This document shows positions 1 to 7,463 of a DNA stretch of 8,488 nt, piece after piece. The position numbers and the translations under genes were made by a program. Position 1 is the first letter of the stretch; each line of letters opens with the position of its first letter. The DNA comes from JBOFOR01 sp051654865 (GTDB taxonomy: Bacteria > Bacillota > Clostridia > Peptostreptococcales > Peptostreptococcaceae). The notes under the pieces were generated by a model. It searched no databases. It was given only the letters and a program-made list of their open reading frames with translations, and was not told the DNA's origin. The stretch covers positions 1 to 8,488 of the forward strand of contig JBOFYV010000117.1 of assembly GCA_051654865.1 (NCBI GenBank), given 5' to 3'.

Positions 1-1894
1 AGAAAATAAAGAAAAGCCTAGTTTTAATATATTAATAATAAACTCATATCATCAAGGTCACTATTGGGAAAATTATGTTCTAGAGGGCCTACAAGAAGAA
101 TTAAATAAGAATGCAGATTACAATATAAATACAAAAGTAGAGTATTTAGATTTTAGAAATAGAAATGATGAGATTTATCAAGAGTCATTTAAGAAGTTGC
201 TAGAAAATAAATATAAACCAGGAAGTATAGATGTTATATTTGCTATGAATGATGAAGCATATAATTTTATTAAAGATGATATTCTAGATGAGGGTAGTGT
301 GTTTTATCAAACTCCATTTGTATTTTGTGGAGTAGATTTAGAGCTTATTTATGATGAACAAGATAGTAATAATATTACTGGATTTAATAATTCTCACGAC
401 AGTTTTAAATTAATAGAATTAATAAAAGAACTATTGCCAGAAGCTAAGAGCCTAAATCTAATAGTAGAAGATTCTGCATATGGAGACTCTCTGTTGTTAG
501 AGGTAGAGGATTACATAGCCAAATATAGTAAAAGACTTATGGATATAAAAGTTATAAAATCAAATTACATAGAAGATATTACAGAACAATTAATTAATCT
601 AGACTATAGACCAAACTCTGTGAATATTGTTGCAGGAGAGTTTCAATATAAAAAATCAGGGATTTACCTAAAGCCAGAAGATACAATAAAACAAATTCGA
701 GAATATAATGAATTTCCAATATTCTCGAATGACCCAACGTACTTAGAAGCAGGTATTGTTGGAGGATGTGTAGATATTGGTCAGCACCATGGCAAACAAG
801 CTGCAGCATTAATTATAAATGTGATAAGTGGTGTAGATTTATCTGATATATATGCCAAACCAGTAGTAGAATCACAGATATACATAGATTATAAAGGAAT
901 ATATGAATACGGAATAAATCCATTAAAAGTAGATAAGTCTGTAAATATTTTTAATAAAAAATTTTATGAACTACTCTTACCAGAAAAATTAAAAGTTATT
1001 TTACTTATAGCTATTTGCTTACTAATAATATTTACTATACAAATGACTATTGTAATTATTAAGACTAGAAATAAGTATTTAAGAGATAAAGAACAACAAA
1101 AAATAAAGGAAGATAGGCAAAATCTAAAAAGTGATTTTATAGTAAACTTAAGCCATGAACTAAGAACACCAATAAACATTATATTAAATACTACTAAAGT
1201 TATAAAATTAAAGATGAAACAAGATAATAATGAACAAGAGGATATAGAAAACAAATTAGACATTATAAATAATAATTCATACAGGTTGATAAAAATATCT
1301 AACAACATAATCGATCTTACTAATTCAGAATCAGGTTTATTTAAATTATCTATGAAGAATGAAAATATTGTAGATGTAGTTGAAGAGGCATTCATTGCAT
1401 CAGTGGAGTTTGCAAAAAATAAAAATATAGAAATGACATTTAATACAATAGAAGAAGAAATAATCACAGCTATAGATAAAATTCAGATTCAAAGAGTAAT
1501 ACTAAACCTAATATCTAATGCAATAAAGTTTACAAATAGAGGTGGAAGTATTTATGTATATATATATAAACATAATGGAAATGTAGAGATATCAGTAAAA
1601 GATAATGGAATAGGGATAGAACAATCTAAAATTGATGAAATATTTTATAGATTTTATCAAGTGGACTACTCAATACAAAGAGCAAATGAAGGTAGTGGTA
1701 TGGGACTTTGTATAGTAAAAGATATTGTTAAATATCATAATGGAGAAGTAAAGGTAGAGAGCAATGTAGGTAAAGGCTCTATATTCAAGGTTGTTATTCC
1801 GATTAAATTTGTAGAGTATGAGTTAAATAATAATAATTTAGAAAATGATATTACTACTATTGCAAGAGTAGAATTAGCAGATGTAAATAAATAA
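1..1894 (+). CDS. Sensor histidine kinase with ABC substrate-binding-like extracytoplasmic domain (5' partial)
   Basis: The reading frame is open from base 2 with no stop, so the gene starts left of the window. The TTG at 197 lies inside the conserved domain and is not the start. About 630 residues are visible. The first ~300 resemble the ABC_sub_bind/periplasmic-binding fold: an opening ILIINSYHQGHYW near residue 10, then alternating strands and helices. One transmembrane segment lies near residues 330-355 (about 989-1066). The kinase core follows: H box NLSHELRTP with phospho-accepting His385 (codon 1154-1156), N box NLISNAIKF (502-510), G1 DNGIGI (534-539), F box FYRFYQVD (548-555) and G2 GSGMGLCIV (564-572). 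All catalytic boxes are intact, and there is no C-terminal receiver. It should bind a small ligand outside the cell and autophosphorylate inside. No response regulator lies beside it here; a partner may be off the left edge. The ligand is unknown. Adjacency to the hydroxyproline genes is suggestive only. Confidence 0.88.
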   Translation, partial: ENKEKPSFNILIINSYHQGHYWENYVLEGLQEELNKNADYNINTKVEYLDFRNRNDEIYQESFKKLLENKYKPGSIDVIFAMNDEAYNFIKDDILDEGSVFYQTPFVFCGVDLELIYDEQDSNNITGFNNSHDSFKLIELIKELLPEAKSLNLIVEDSAYGDSLLLEVEDYIAKYSKRLMDIKVIKSNYIEDITEQLINLDYRPNSVNIVAGEFQYKKSGIYLKPEDTIKQIREYNEFPIFSNDPTYLEAGIVGGCVDIGQHHGKQAAALIINVISGVDLSDIYAKPVVESQIYIDYKGIYEYGINPLKVDKSVNIFNKKFYELLLPEKLKVILLIAICLLIIFTIQMTIVIIKTRNKYLRDKEQQKIKEDRQNLKSDFIVNLSHELRTPINIILNTTKVIKLKMKQDNNEQEDIENKLDIINNNSYRLIKISNNIIDLTNSESGLFKLSMKNENIVDVVEEAFIASVEFAKNKNIEMTFNTIEEEIITAIDKIQIQRVILNLISNAIKFTNRGGSIYVYIYKHNGNVEISVKDNGIGIEQSKIDEIFYRFYQVDYSIQRANEGSGMGLCIVKDIVKYHNGEVKVESNVGKGSIFKVVIPIKFVEYELNNNNLENDITTIARVELADVNK

Positions 1895-1981
1895 AATTAA
1901 AAAATTATAAAACAAAGTTAATGAGAATTTCTTATAACGGGATTGAATAAGTTTTTATATGATATGATTATTTTTATCAGG

Positions 1982-2020
1982 AAAGATACTATTTAGTTAA
2001 AATGGTATCTTTATTTTTTT
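1982..2020 (+). terminator. Rho-independent terminator after the histidine kinase
   Basis: A 10-bp stem pairs 1982-1991 (AAAGATACTA) with 2003-2012 (TGGTATCTTT), with one G-T wobble and an 11-base loop. It is followed by A and seven Ts at 2014-2020. It sits about 90 bases past the kinase stop and 84 bases before hypE, so it should separate the two transcripts. Confidence 0.75.
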
Positions 2021-2045
2021 AGAATAAAATCAAACATACAGGTAA

Positions 2046-2074
2046 TGGAAAAGCATTTGTATATGTGCTAGAAT
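2046..2074 (+). promoter_or_regulatory. Probable vegetative (SigA-type) promoter of the hypE-hypD-proC operon
   Basis: A -35-like TGGAAA at 2046-2051 is separated by exactly 17 bases from a -10-like TAGAAT at 2069-2074. A TG at 2066-2067 gives an extended -10. The implied start near 2081 leaves a leader of about 23 bases carrying the ribosome binding site AGGTGA at 2094-2099. The leader is too short for a riboswitch. The assignment rests on consensus matching only. Confidence 0.45.
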
Positions 2075-2103
2075 GTAAATAATAAAAAGATATAGGTGAT
2101 AAA

Positions 2104-3015
2104 ATGAAGAATACATTAGTTATAAATATACAAAAATGTAGTATACATGATGGCCCAGGTATAAGGACTACAGTATTTTTTAAGGGGTGTCCACTAAATT
2201 GTATATGGTGCCACAATCCAGAAAGTAAGTCTTATAATAAGGATGTTTTATATAATGAAGAAAAATGTACTAAATGTGAATCTTGTATAAAGTGTTGTCC
2301 AGAAAATGCAATATATTCATACAACAATAACGTTTGTTTAGATAGAACTAAATGCAGTCACTGTGAAACCTGTTTGGATTATTGCCTAAACAATGCAAGG
2401 GAAGTGGTTGGAAAAGAATACAGAATAAAAGACTTAGTAAAAGAAATAGAAAAAGACAGAATCTTTTATGAAGAATCAGGTGGTGGAGTTACTTTATCAG
2501 GTGGAGAGGTAATGACGCAGAATATCGACTATATAGAGCGATTAGTCAAAATATTATATGAAAAGGGAATAAGTGTAGCAATAGATACTTGTGGATATGC
2601 AAAGTATGAAAACTATGAAAAGATACTTCCTTATGTAGAGGTATTTTTATACGATATAAAATTAATAAATGATGAAAGACATATTTTATTCACAGATAAA
2701 AGTAATAAATTAATTTTAGAAAACCTAGTTAAATTAAGTGATAAGAATGCAAATATAAATATAAGAATACCTTTAATAGACGGCATAAATGTTGATAAGA
2801 ATAATGATGAGGTAAAAGAAATTATAAACTTTATAAAACAATTAAACATTAAAAAAGTAAATTTACTACCTTACCATAATATAGGTATGTATAAGTATAA
2901 AAAGCTTGATATGCAGTATAATGAAATTAAAATGGATAGACCAAGTGATAAAAAGTTAGAAGAAATTAAAAAGCTATTTGAAGCAGAAAACTTTGATACA
3001 AGTATAGGGGGATAA
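2104..3015 (+). CDS. hypE: Glycyl-radical enzyme activating protein, hydroxyproline dehydratase activase (HypE, C. difficile PflE type)
   Basis: Radical S-adenosylmethionine enzyme that abstracts hydrogen from the C-terminal glycine of HypD to create its catalytic glycyl radical. The 303-residue protein begins with the family signature IHDGPGIRTTVFFKGCPLNC. The CX3CX2C cluster motif that binds SAM is Cys29, Cys33 and Cys36. It is followed by a ferredoxin-like insert with two further 4Fe-4S motifs, Cys55/58/61/65 and Cys84/87/90/94, typical of activases for non-PFL glycyl radical enzymes. The SAM-contacting SGGE is at 132-135. The ATG at 2104 is supported by AGGTGA four bases upstream and by the usual position of the signature near the N-terminus. 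The stop is one base from the next ATG, so translation is probably coupled to hypD. The substrate assignment comes from the neighbouring dehydratase, since activases alone do not reveal it. It needs anaerobic conditions and reduced electron donors. Confidence 0.93.
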   Translation: MKNTLVINIQKCSIHDGPGIRTTVFFKGCPLNCIWCHNPESKSYNKDVLYNEEKCTKCESCIKCCPENAIYSYNNNVCLDRTKCSHCETCLDYCLNNAREVVGKEYRIKDLVKEIEKDRIFYEESGGGVTLSGGEVMTQNIDYIERLVKILYEKGISVAIDTCGYAKYENYEKILPYVEVFLYDIKLINDERHILFTDKSNKLILENLVKLSDKNANINIRIPLIDGINVDKNNDEVKEIINFIKQLNIKKVNLLPYHNIGMYKYKKLDMQYNEIKMDRPSDKKLEEIKKLFEAENFDTSIGG

Positions 3016-3019
3016 AATG

Positions 3020-5395
3020 ATGAGTAGGGGAAGTTTTGAAAGAACTAAAAAACTAAGAAAAGAAAGCGTAGAATCGGTTACACATATTTCTATAGAAAGA
3101 GCCAAGCTTTTTACAGAAGCGTATAAAATATATGAAGGAAGTGTAGAAACTCCATTGCTTAGAGCGTTAGCATTTAAACATTATATGGAAAATAGAACAT
3201 TGTGTATAAATGATGGAGAGCTGATAGTGGGAGAAAAGGGAGAAGTACCACAAGGAGCACCTACTTATCCAGAATTATGTTGCCATACTATGGAAGACTT
3301 AGATGTAATGGATCAAAGAAAGTATATATCTTTTAAAGTAAGCGAAGAAGTAAAAAACACTCATAAAGAAGAGATAATACCATTCTGGGAAAAAAGACAG
3401 TTAAGAAAAAAGATAATAAAATCTATGAGTAAAGATTGGGTAGACTGTTATGAAAATGGTATATTCACAGAATTTATGGAACAAAGAGCTCCAGGTCATA
3501 CCGTTGAAGGTGGAATAATCTATAAAAAAGGTTTTTTAGATTTCAAAAAGGAAATTCAAGAAGAGTTAGATAAACTAGATTTTATAAATGATAGTGAAGC
3601 TTATGATAAAAAATCACAACTAGAAGCTATGGAAATAGCTTGTGATGCTATAATAATTTATGGTAAAAGATACGGGGAATATGCTATAGAATTAGCATCA
3701 AAAGAAACTGATGAAAATAAGAAAAAAGAGTTGTTATTAATAGCAGATAACTGTGAAGTTGTACCAGCTAATTCACCTAAAACTTATCATCAAGCAGTTC
3801 AAATGTATTGGTTTGTTCATATAGGAGTGACGACAGAACTAAATATATGGGATGCATTTTCACCAGGTAGATTAGATCAACATCTAAATCCTTTTTATGA
3901 AAATGATGTAGAAAATAATTTATTGAATAGAGATAGAGCAAAGGAAATACTAGAATGTTTATGGGTGAAATTTAACAACCAACCAGCACCACCAAAGGTA
4001 GGAATAACATTAAAAGAAAGCGGAACATACACAGACTTTGCAAATATTAATACAGGCGGGGTTACCTCAGGTGGAAAAGATGGTGTAAATGATGTAAGCT
4101 ATATTATACTAGATGTTATGGATGAAATGAAATTACTTCAACCAAGTTCAAATGTTCAAATAAGCAGAAAAACACCACAAAAGTTTTTAAAAAGAGCATG
4201 CGAAATATCTAGAAAAGGATGGGGGCAACCTGCATTTTACAACACAGAGGCTATAGTGCAAGAACTTTTAGAAGCAGGAAAAAGTATGGATGATGCTAGA
4301 TGCGGTGGTACTAGTGGATGTGTTGAAACAGGGTGTTTTGGAAAAGAAGCATACGTGCTTACAGGATATCTAAACCTTCCTAAAATACTAGAAATAACAT
4401 TAAATAATGGTATAGACCCTATGACAAATAAGCAACTAGGAATAAAAAGTGGAGATCCAAGAGATTTTAAAACTTATGAAGAGTTAATAAAGGCTTACAA
4501 AGCTCAACTTCAGCATTTTGTAGATATAAAAGTACAAGGAAATAATATAATAGAAAAAATATACGCAAAACATATGCCATCTCCTCTTATGAGTGTAATA
4601 ATAGATGATTGCATAAAAAATGCTAAAGATTATAATGCAGGTGGAGCAAGATACAATACTAAATACATACAAGGTGTTGGAATAGGAACAATAACAGATA
4701 GCTTAACCTCTATTAAATATAATATATTTGATAAAAATAAATTTACTATGGATGAATTATTAAAAGCACTAGAAGATAATTTTGAAAATCAGCCATCAAT
4801 ATATAATATGGTAGTAAATAGAACTCCTAAGTATGGAAATGATGACGATTATGCAGATGAAGTAATGAGTGAAATATTTAATGCCTTTTATAATTCAGTA
4901 ACAGGCAGTGGAAGAAAGTCTACTATAGGAGCTGACTATAGAATAAACATGCTACCTACAACTTGTCACGTTTACTTTGGTGAAGTAATGGGAGCTAGTG
5001 CAAATGGTAGACTTAAATCTAAGCCATTATCAGAAGGTATATCTCCTGAAAAAGGTGCAGATACAAATGGACCTACAGCAGTTATAAAATCAGCATCAAA
5101 AATGGACCATATAAAAACTGGAGGAACACTACTTAATCAAAGATTTGCACCATCAGTAGTTACAGGAGATGACGGTCTAGATAATATGTCAAATTTAATA
5201 AGGGCATATTTTAATATGGAAGGACATCATATACAGTTTAATGTATTTGACAAAAATGTATTATTAAAAGCTCAACAAAATCCAGATGAATACAAAGACT
5301 TAATAGTTAGAGTTGCTGGATATAGTGATCATTTCAATAATTTAAGTAGAGTCCTACAAGATGAAATAATAGGAAGAACAGAGCAAAGTTTTTAA
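3020..5395 (+). CDS. hypD: trans-4-hydroxy-L-proline dehydratase, glycyl radical enzyme (HypD)
   Basis: Cytoplasmic glycyl radical enzyme that removes water from trans-4-hydroxy-L-proline to give (S)-1-pyrroline-5-carboxylate. I prefer the second of two tandem ATGs (3020, not 3017). It gives 791 residues and an N-terminus MSRGSFERTKKL like the family's, and places AGGGGGA (3006-3012) seven bases upstream. With that start the residues known for C. difficile HypD fall at the same numbers: catalytic Cys434 and Glu436 in GGTSGCVETGCFG, His160, Asp278, Ser334, Phe340 and Tyr450. The glycyl radical loop is RVAGYSDHF with Gly767. The offset of two from C. difficile Gly765 fits a small insertion near GSGRKSTIGADYRI. 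The paired Cys/Glu plus the HypD-specific residues argue against pyruvate formate-lyase, glycerol dehydratase and choline lyase. It lies between its activase and the enzyme that consumes its product. The sequence comparison is from memory, not from an alignment program. Confidence 0.95.
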   Translation: MSRGSFERTKKLRKESVESVTHISIERAKLFTEAYKIYEGSVETPLLRALAFKHYMENRTLCINDGELIVGEKGEVPQGAPTYPELCCHTMEDLDVMDQRKYISFKVSEEVKNTHKEEIIPFWEKRQLRKKIIKSMSKDWVDCYENGIFTEFMEQRAPGHTVEGGIIYKKGFLDFKKEIQEELDKLDFINDSEAYDKKSQLEAMEIACDAIIIYGKRYGEYAIELASKETDENKKKELLLIADNCEVVPANSPKTYHQAVQMYWFVHIGVTTELNIWDAFSPGRLDQHLNPFYENDVENNLLNRDRAKEILECLWVKFNNQPAPPKVGITLKESGTYTDFANINTGGVTSGGKDGVNDVSYIILDVMDEMKLLQPSSNVQISRKTPQKFLKRACEISRKGWGQPAFYNTEAIVQELLEAGKSMDDARCGGTSGCVETGCFGKEAYVLTGYLNLPKILEITLNNGIDPMTNKQLGIKSGDPRDFKTYEELIKAYKAQLQHFVDIKVQGNNIIEKIYAKHMPSPLMSVIIDDCIKNAKDYNAGGARYNTKYIQGVGIGTITDSLTSIKYNIFDKNKFTMDELLKALEDNFENQPSIYNMVVNRTPKYGNDDDYADEVMSEIFNAFYNSVTGSGRKSTIGADYRINMLPTTCHVYFGEVMGASANGRLKSKPLSEGISPEKGADTNGPTAVIKSASKMDHIKTGGTLLNQRFAPSVVTGDDGLDNMSNLIRAYFNMEGHHIQFNVFDKNVLLKAQQNPDEYKDLIVRVAGYSDHFNNLSRVLQDEIIGRTEQSF

Positions 5396-5443
5396 AGATA
5401 ATAAAACAATAATATAAAGCTAATAACATAGATAAGATAAATT

Positions 5444-5450
5444 AAGGAGA
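5444..5450 (+). promoter_or_regulatory. Ribosome binding site of proC
   Basis: AAGGAGA lies nine bases before the proC ATG and is a near-perfect match to the 16S 3' end. The 63-base gap between hypD and proC holds no terminator-like hairpin, so proC is probably read from the same transcript but initiates independently rather than by coupling. Confidence 0.7.
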
Positions 5451-5458
5451 TTAAATAG

Positions 5459-6265
5459 ATGAATAAAACAATCGGATTTATAGGATCAGGAAACATGGCA
5501 AAAGCAATGATAGGTGGAATAGTTAAATCAGAACTTATTGCGCCTACAAATATAACAGCTTCAGATTTAAAAGAATCTAGTTTAGAAGCTATGAATAAAG
5601 AGTTTGGTATAAACACAACAATAGACTCTAAAGAAGTAGTAAAAAATAGTGACATAGTAGTTGTAGCAGTAAAGCCAAATGTATATGACATAGTGTTAGA
5701 AAGTATAAAAGAATTAATAACTACTGACAAAATAATAGTAACAATAGCAGCTGGAAAAACTATAAAATCAATAGAAGATGTTATAGGTAATGATAAAAAG
5801 ATAGTTAGAACAATGCCAAATACACCAGCATTAGTGAATGAGGGTATGAGTGCACTTTGTAAAAATAAAAATATAACTGATGAAGAGCTAGAGATTGTAA
5901 AAGATGTATTTAATGCTTTTGGAAAGGCTGAAGTAGTAGATGAATATTTAATAGATGCAGTAATAGGGGCTAGTGGTTCAGCGCCTGCGTATGTTTTTAT
6001 GTTTATAGAAGCTATAGCAGATGCGGTAGTTTTAAATGGAATGCCAAGGGATAAGGCGTATACATTTGTAGCTCAAGCGGTGATGGGTTCTGCTAAGATG
6101 GTACTTGAAACAGGAAAACATCCAGGTGAGTTGAAGGATATGGTGTGTTCTCCAGGTGGGACTACTATAGAGGCGGTTAAGACGCTAGAAACAGAAGGAT
6201 TTAGAGGAGCAGTAATGAAAGCGGTATGTGACTGTGTAGATAAATCTCAACAAATGAGTAAGTAA
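5459..6265 (+). CDS. proC: Pyrroline-5-carboxylate reductase
   Basis: Reduces 1-pyrroline-5-carboxylate to L-proline with NAD(P)H. The 268-residue length is normal for the family. The N-terminal Rossmann fold shows IGFIGSGNMAKA (residues 5-16). The VAVKP segment (69-73) and MPNTPALVNEG (119-129) are the usual cofactor and substrate-binding signatures. The C-terminal helical dimerisation domain has ASGSAPAY (171-178) and SPGGTTIEAV (231-240), the ProC family signature. The start ATG follows a strong AAGGAG. Standing directly behind hypD, it most likely works catabolically here, turning the dehydratase product into proline and consuming reducing power, rather than in proline biosynthesis. It could also serve the biosynthetic route, since the enzyme is the same. 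The stop codon lies two bases before a large foldback element. Confidence 0.95.
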   Translation: MNKTIGFIGSGNMAKAMIGGIVKSELIAPTNITASDLKESSLEAMNKEFGINTTIDSKEVVKNSDIVVVAVKPNVYDIVLESIKELITTDKIIVTIAAGKTIKSIEDVIGNDKKIVRTMPNTPALVNEGMSALCKNKNITDEELEIVKDVFNAFGKAEVVDEYLIDAVIGASGSAPAYVFMFIEAIADAVVLNGMPRDKAYTFVAQAVMGSAKMVLETGKHPGELKDMVCSPGGTTIEAVKTLETEGFRGAVMKAVCDCVDKSQQMSK

Positions 6266-6266
6266 G

Positions 6267-6378
6267 TTAATTATATGGAGCCCGCGAAGAGGGTTGAGGA
6301 TATAAGTTTTCCTTCCGGCTGACACAAGGTCGGTGCAACTTATATCATCAACCCTATTCGCTTATGAATTATAATTAA
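6267..6378 (+). repeat. Large foldback (inverted-repeat) element, possible structured RNA or non-autonomous mobile element
   Basis: Nearly the whole segment folds on itself. The outer arms TTAATTATA (6267-6275) and TATAATTAA (6370-6378) pair perfectly. An 8x8 internal loop separates them from GCGAA (6284-6288) with TTCGC (6357-6361), then AGGGTTGA (6290-6297) with TCAACCCT (6348-6355), then GATATAAGTT (6299-6308) with AACTTATATC (6337-6346). Single G-A mismatches interrupt the arm at 6289/6356 and 6298/6347. The 28-base tip (6309-6336) can form its own structure. The core 6277-6361 is about half G+C, far above its surroundings. No T tract follows, so it is not a standard terminator. It codes for no evident protein. 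I do not recognise it as a known riboswitch or RNA family. It may be a REP-like or MITE-like repeat, or a 3' RNA element of the hyp operon. Confidence 0.7.
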
Positions 6379-6388
6379 GTAGGGGTAG

Positions 6389-6640
6389 GCAAAGAAGAGC
6401 ATTATATATTTTAATAAATATAATGATAAATATCCGTACTTAGAATTGGGAGGAATAAAAGAAAAAGATTTAAAAGGAGAAATATTAGAGGAACATTATA
6501 AAAGTTTGTTAAGTTATATGAGTGATAATAAGGAGTTTGATAAAATTAATTTATTGTATGATAAAAAAAGCGAATACTATAAAGAAGCTTTAGATTATGT
6601 GAGTGATTTGAAGTTATCAACTTTATCACTGCATAATTAG
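6389..6640 (+). pseudogene. Open frame without normal start, probable 3' remnant of an unidentified gene
   Basis: The frame is open from just after a TAG at 6386-6388 to the TAG at 6638-6640, 83 codons, with no in-frame ATG or GTG before residue 20. The only early candidate is TTG at 6446, which would give 64 residues but has no ribosome binding site before it; the GGAGG at 6448-6452 lies inside the frame. The peptide reads like a real, soluble, charged helical protein tail, for example DLKGEILEEHYKSLLSYM and KSEYYKEALDYVSDLKLS. The reading frame therefore appears to be conserved coding sequence that has lost its 5' part. The foldback element ends about ten bases upstream, so insertion or recombination there could explain the loss. 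I do not recognise the family. A small intact gene using TTG is the alternative. Confidence 0.45.
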
Positions 6641-6657
6641 ATTAAGTATAATATAAA

Positions 6658-6694
6658 TAAGTACCTAAATATAAACTATATATTTAGGTACTTA
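6658..6694. terminator. Probable bidirectional terminator between convergent genes
   Basis: A perfect 16-bp stem pairs 6658-6673 (TAAGTACCTAAATATA) with 6679-6694 around a five-base loop. It lies between the plus-strand unit ending at 6640 and the minus-strand regulator ending at 6726. Neither side has a long T run. The minus-strand flank is very AT-rich and the plus flank is TGCCTTATTG. Its position and stem strength support termination for both directions. Confidence 0.65.
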
Positions 6695-6725
6695 TGCCTT
6701 ATTGTAATAACTATAAAAATACATA

Positions 6726-7463
6726 TTAAAATCTTTTGGTTCTATAAAATCTATAAAGAAAATCTTTTTCTAGTGATTTACTAAGAGTGGCACTTTCTTG
6801 AAAATTAATAAATCTAATTTCCAAAGCAGACTTACTTATAGGAATAACTTTATGAATTAATTTTAAATTAACAATATAACTTTTGTGAGTAGCAAAAAAA
6901 TTAGGAGGAAGCCTTTTTTCTAAATCCTCAAAATTCTCATAAAATTTAACTATATCATGGTCTTTAGTATACAAATTAACTGCTCTAGCATTCTTTTCAA
7001 ACATAACAATATCATCAAAGTTAATCATATGAATTTGTTTTCTAATTTTGTAAATAAACAAAGTATCCTCGATAAAATTATTATTAGCTAGTTTATGAGA
7101 ATTAATGTGGTCTATAGCGATATTTAAAGAATCTAAAATTTTATTACTAGTAAAAGGCTTAACAATAAAATCAATTGGATGAACTTTAAAACTTTCTAAG
7201 CTATAATCAGCAAATCCAGTAACAAATATTATATGCACATCTTTGTCTATTACACTTATTTCCTTAGCACAATCAATACCATTTTTAAAAGGCATATCTA
7301 TATCTATAATTAGCAAATCTATTTTATCATTCTTTATAAACTCAATAGCTTCAATACCGTTATTAACTTTTTTTACATAATCAACAAAACCACAATCTTT
7401 AACTATTCTTTCAATATCATCTCTTACAGCCTTGTCATCATCACAAATTAAAACTTTTATCAT
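6726..7463 (-). CDS. LytTR-family response regulator (AgrA/VirR-like)
   Basis: A 245-residue cytoplasmic transcription regulator. The receiver domain (about 1-120) has the acidic pocket Asp8-Asp10, phospho-acceptor Asp54 in IIDIDMP, Thr82 in FVTGFADY and Lys102 in VKPF, so it should be phosphorylated. A LytTR DNA-binding domain (about 130-243) follows, with the typical MINFDDIVMFEKNARAVNLYT and FATHKSYIVNLKLI segments. Regulators of this type bind direct repeats upstream of target genes. The minus-strand ATG at 7463 has a GGGAG ribosome site (complement of 7475-7479). It lies 71 bases behind a GHKL kinase gene on the same strand, so the two form a kinase-regulator pair, probably an operon. 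Its targets cannot be read from this window. The name agrA is avoided because the autoinducer genes are not seen. Confidence 0.9.
   Translation of the reverse strand: MIKVLICDDDKAVRDDIERIVKDCGFVDYVKKVNNGIEAIEFIKNDKIDLLIIDIDMPFKNGIDCAKEISVIDKDVHIIFVTGFADYSLESFKVHPIDFIVKPFTSNKILDSLNIAIDHINSHKLANNNFIEDTLFIYKIRKQIHMINFDDIVMFEKNARAVNLYTKDHDIVKFYENFEDLEKRLPPNFFATHKSYIVNLKLIHKVIPISKSALEIRFINFQESATLSKSLEKDFLYRFYRTKRF

Noticed and set aside
964..1467. 167-codon minus-strand open frame within the histidine kinase gene
   Set aside because: It is antisense to the TM, H-box and dimerisation region of a clearly real kinase. Its Ile/Phe/Ser-rich translation is the expected shadow of AT-rich coding sequence.
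1943..1971. Promoter-like TTGAAT-N17-GATTAT before the terminator, which would make the hairpin an attenuator
   Set aside because: The -10 is poor, the hairpin would be at the extreme 5' end, and no alternative antiterminator pairing or leader peptide was seen. A plain terminator for the kinase is simpler.
2046..2060. Sigma-54-like -24/-12 element (TGG...TTGT) overlapping the hypE promoter
   Set aside because: The spacing of TGG and TTG fits, but the -12 GC is GT and the CAC of the -24 box is absent. The same bases form a better vegetative promoter with 17-base spacing.
2019..2216. Minus-strand open frame opposite the hypE promoter and 5' end
   Set aside because: It covers the radical-SAM signature of hypE in antisense and would overlap the terminator and promoter. 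It has no family features.
5392..5730. 112-codon minus-strand open frame over the proC start
   Set aside because: It overlaps the conserved Rossmann motif of proC on the opposite strand and shows no recognisable motif or ribosome site.
6267..6378. Foldback as a rho-independent terminator of the hyp operon
   Set aside because: It is far longer and more interrupted than an intrinsic terminator and is followed by GTAGGGG rather than a T tract. The compact hairpin at 6658-6694 is a better candidate.
6267..6378. Foldback as a known riboswitch (c-di-GMP, TPP, SAM, THF, ZTP, fluoride)
   Set aside because: None of the conserved core sequences I know for these classes is present. It also follows proC and precedes no intact coding gene on its strand.
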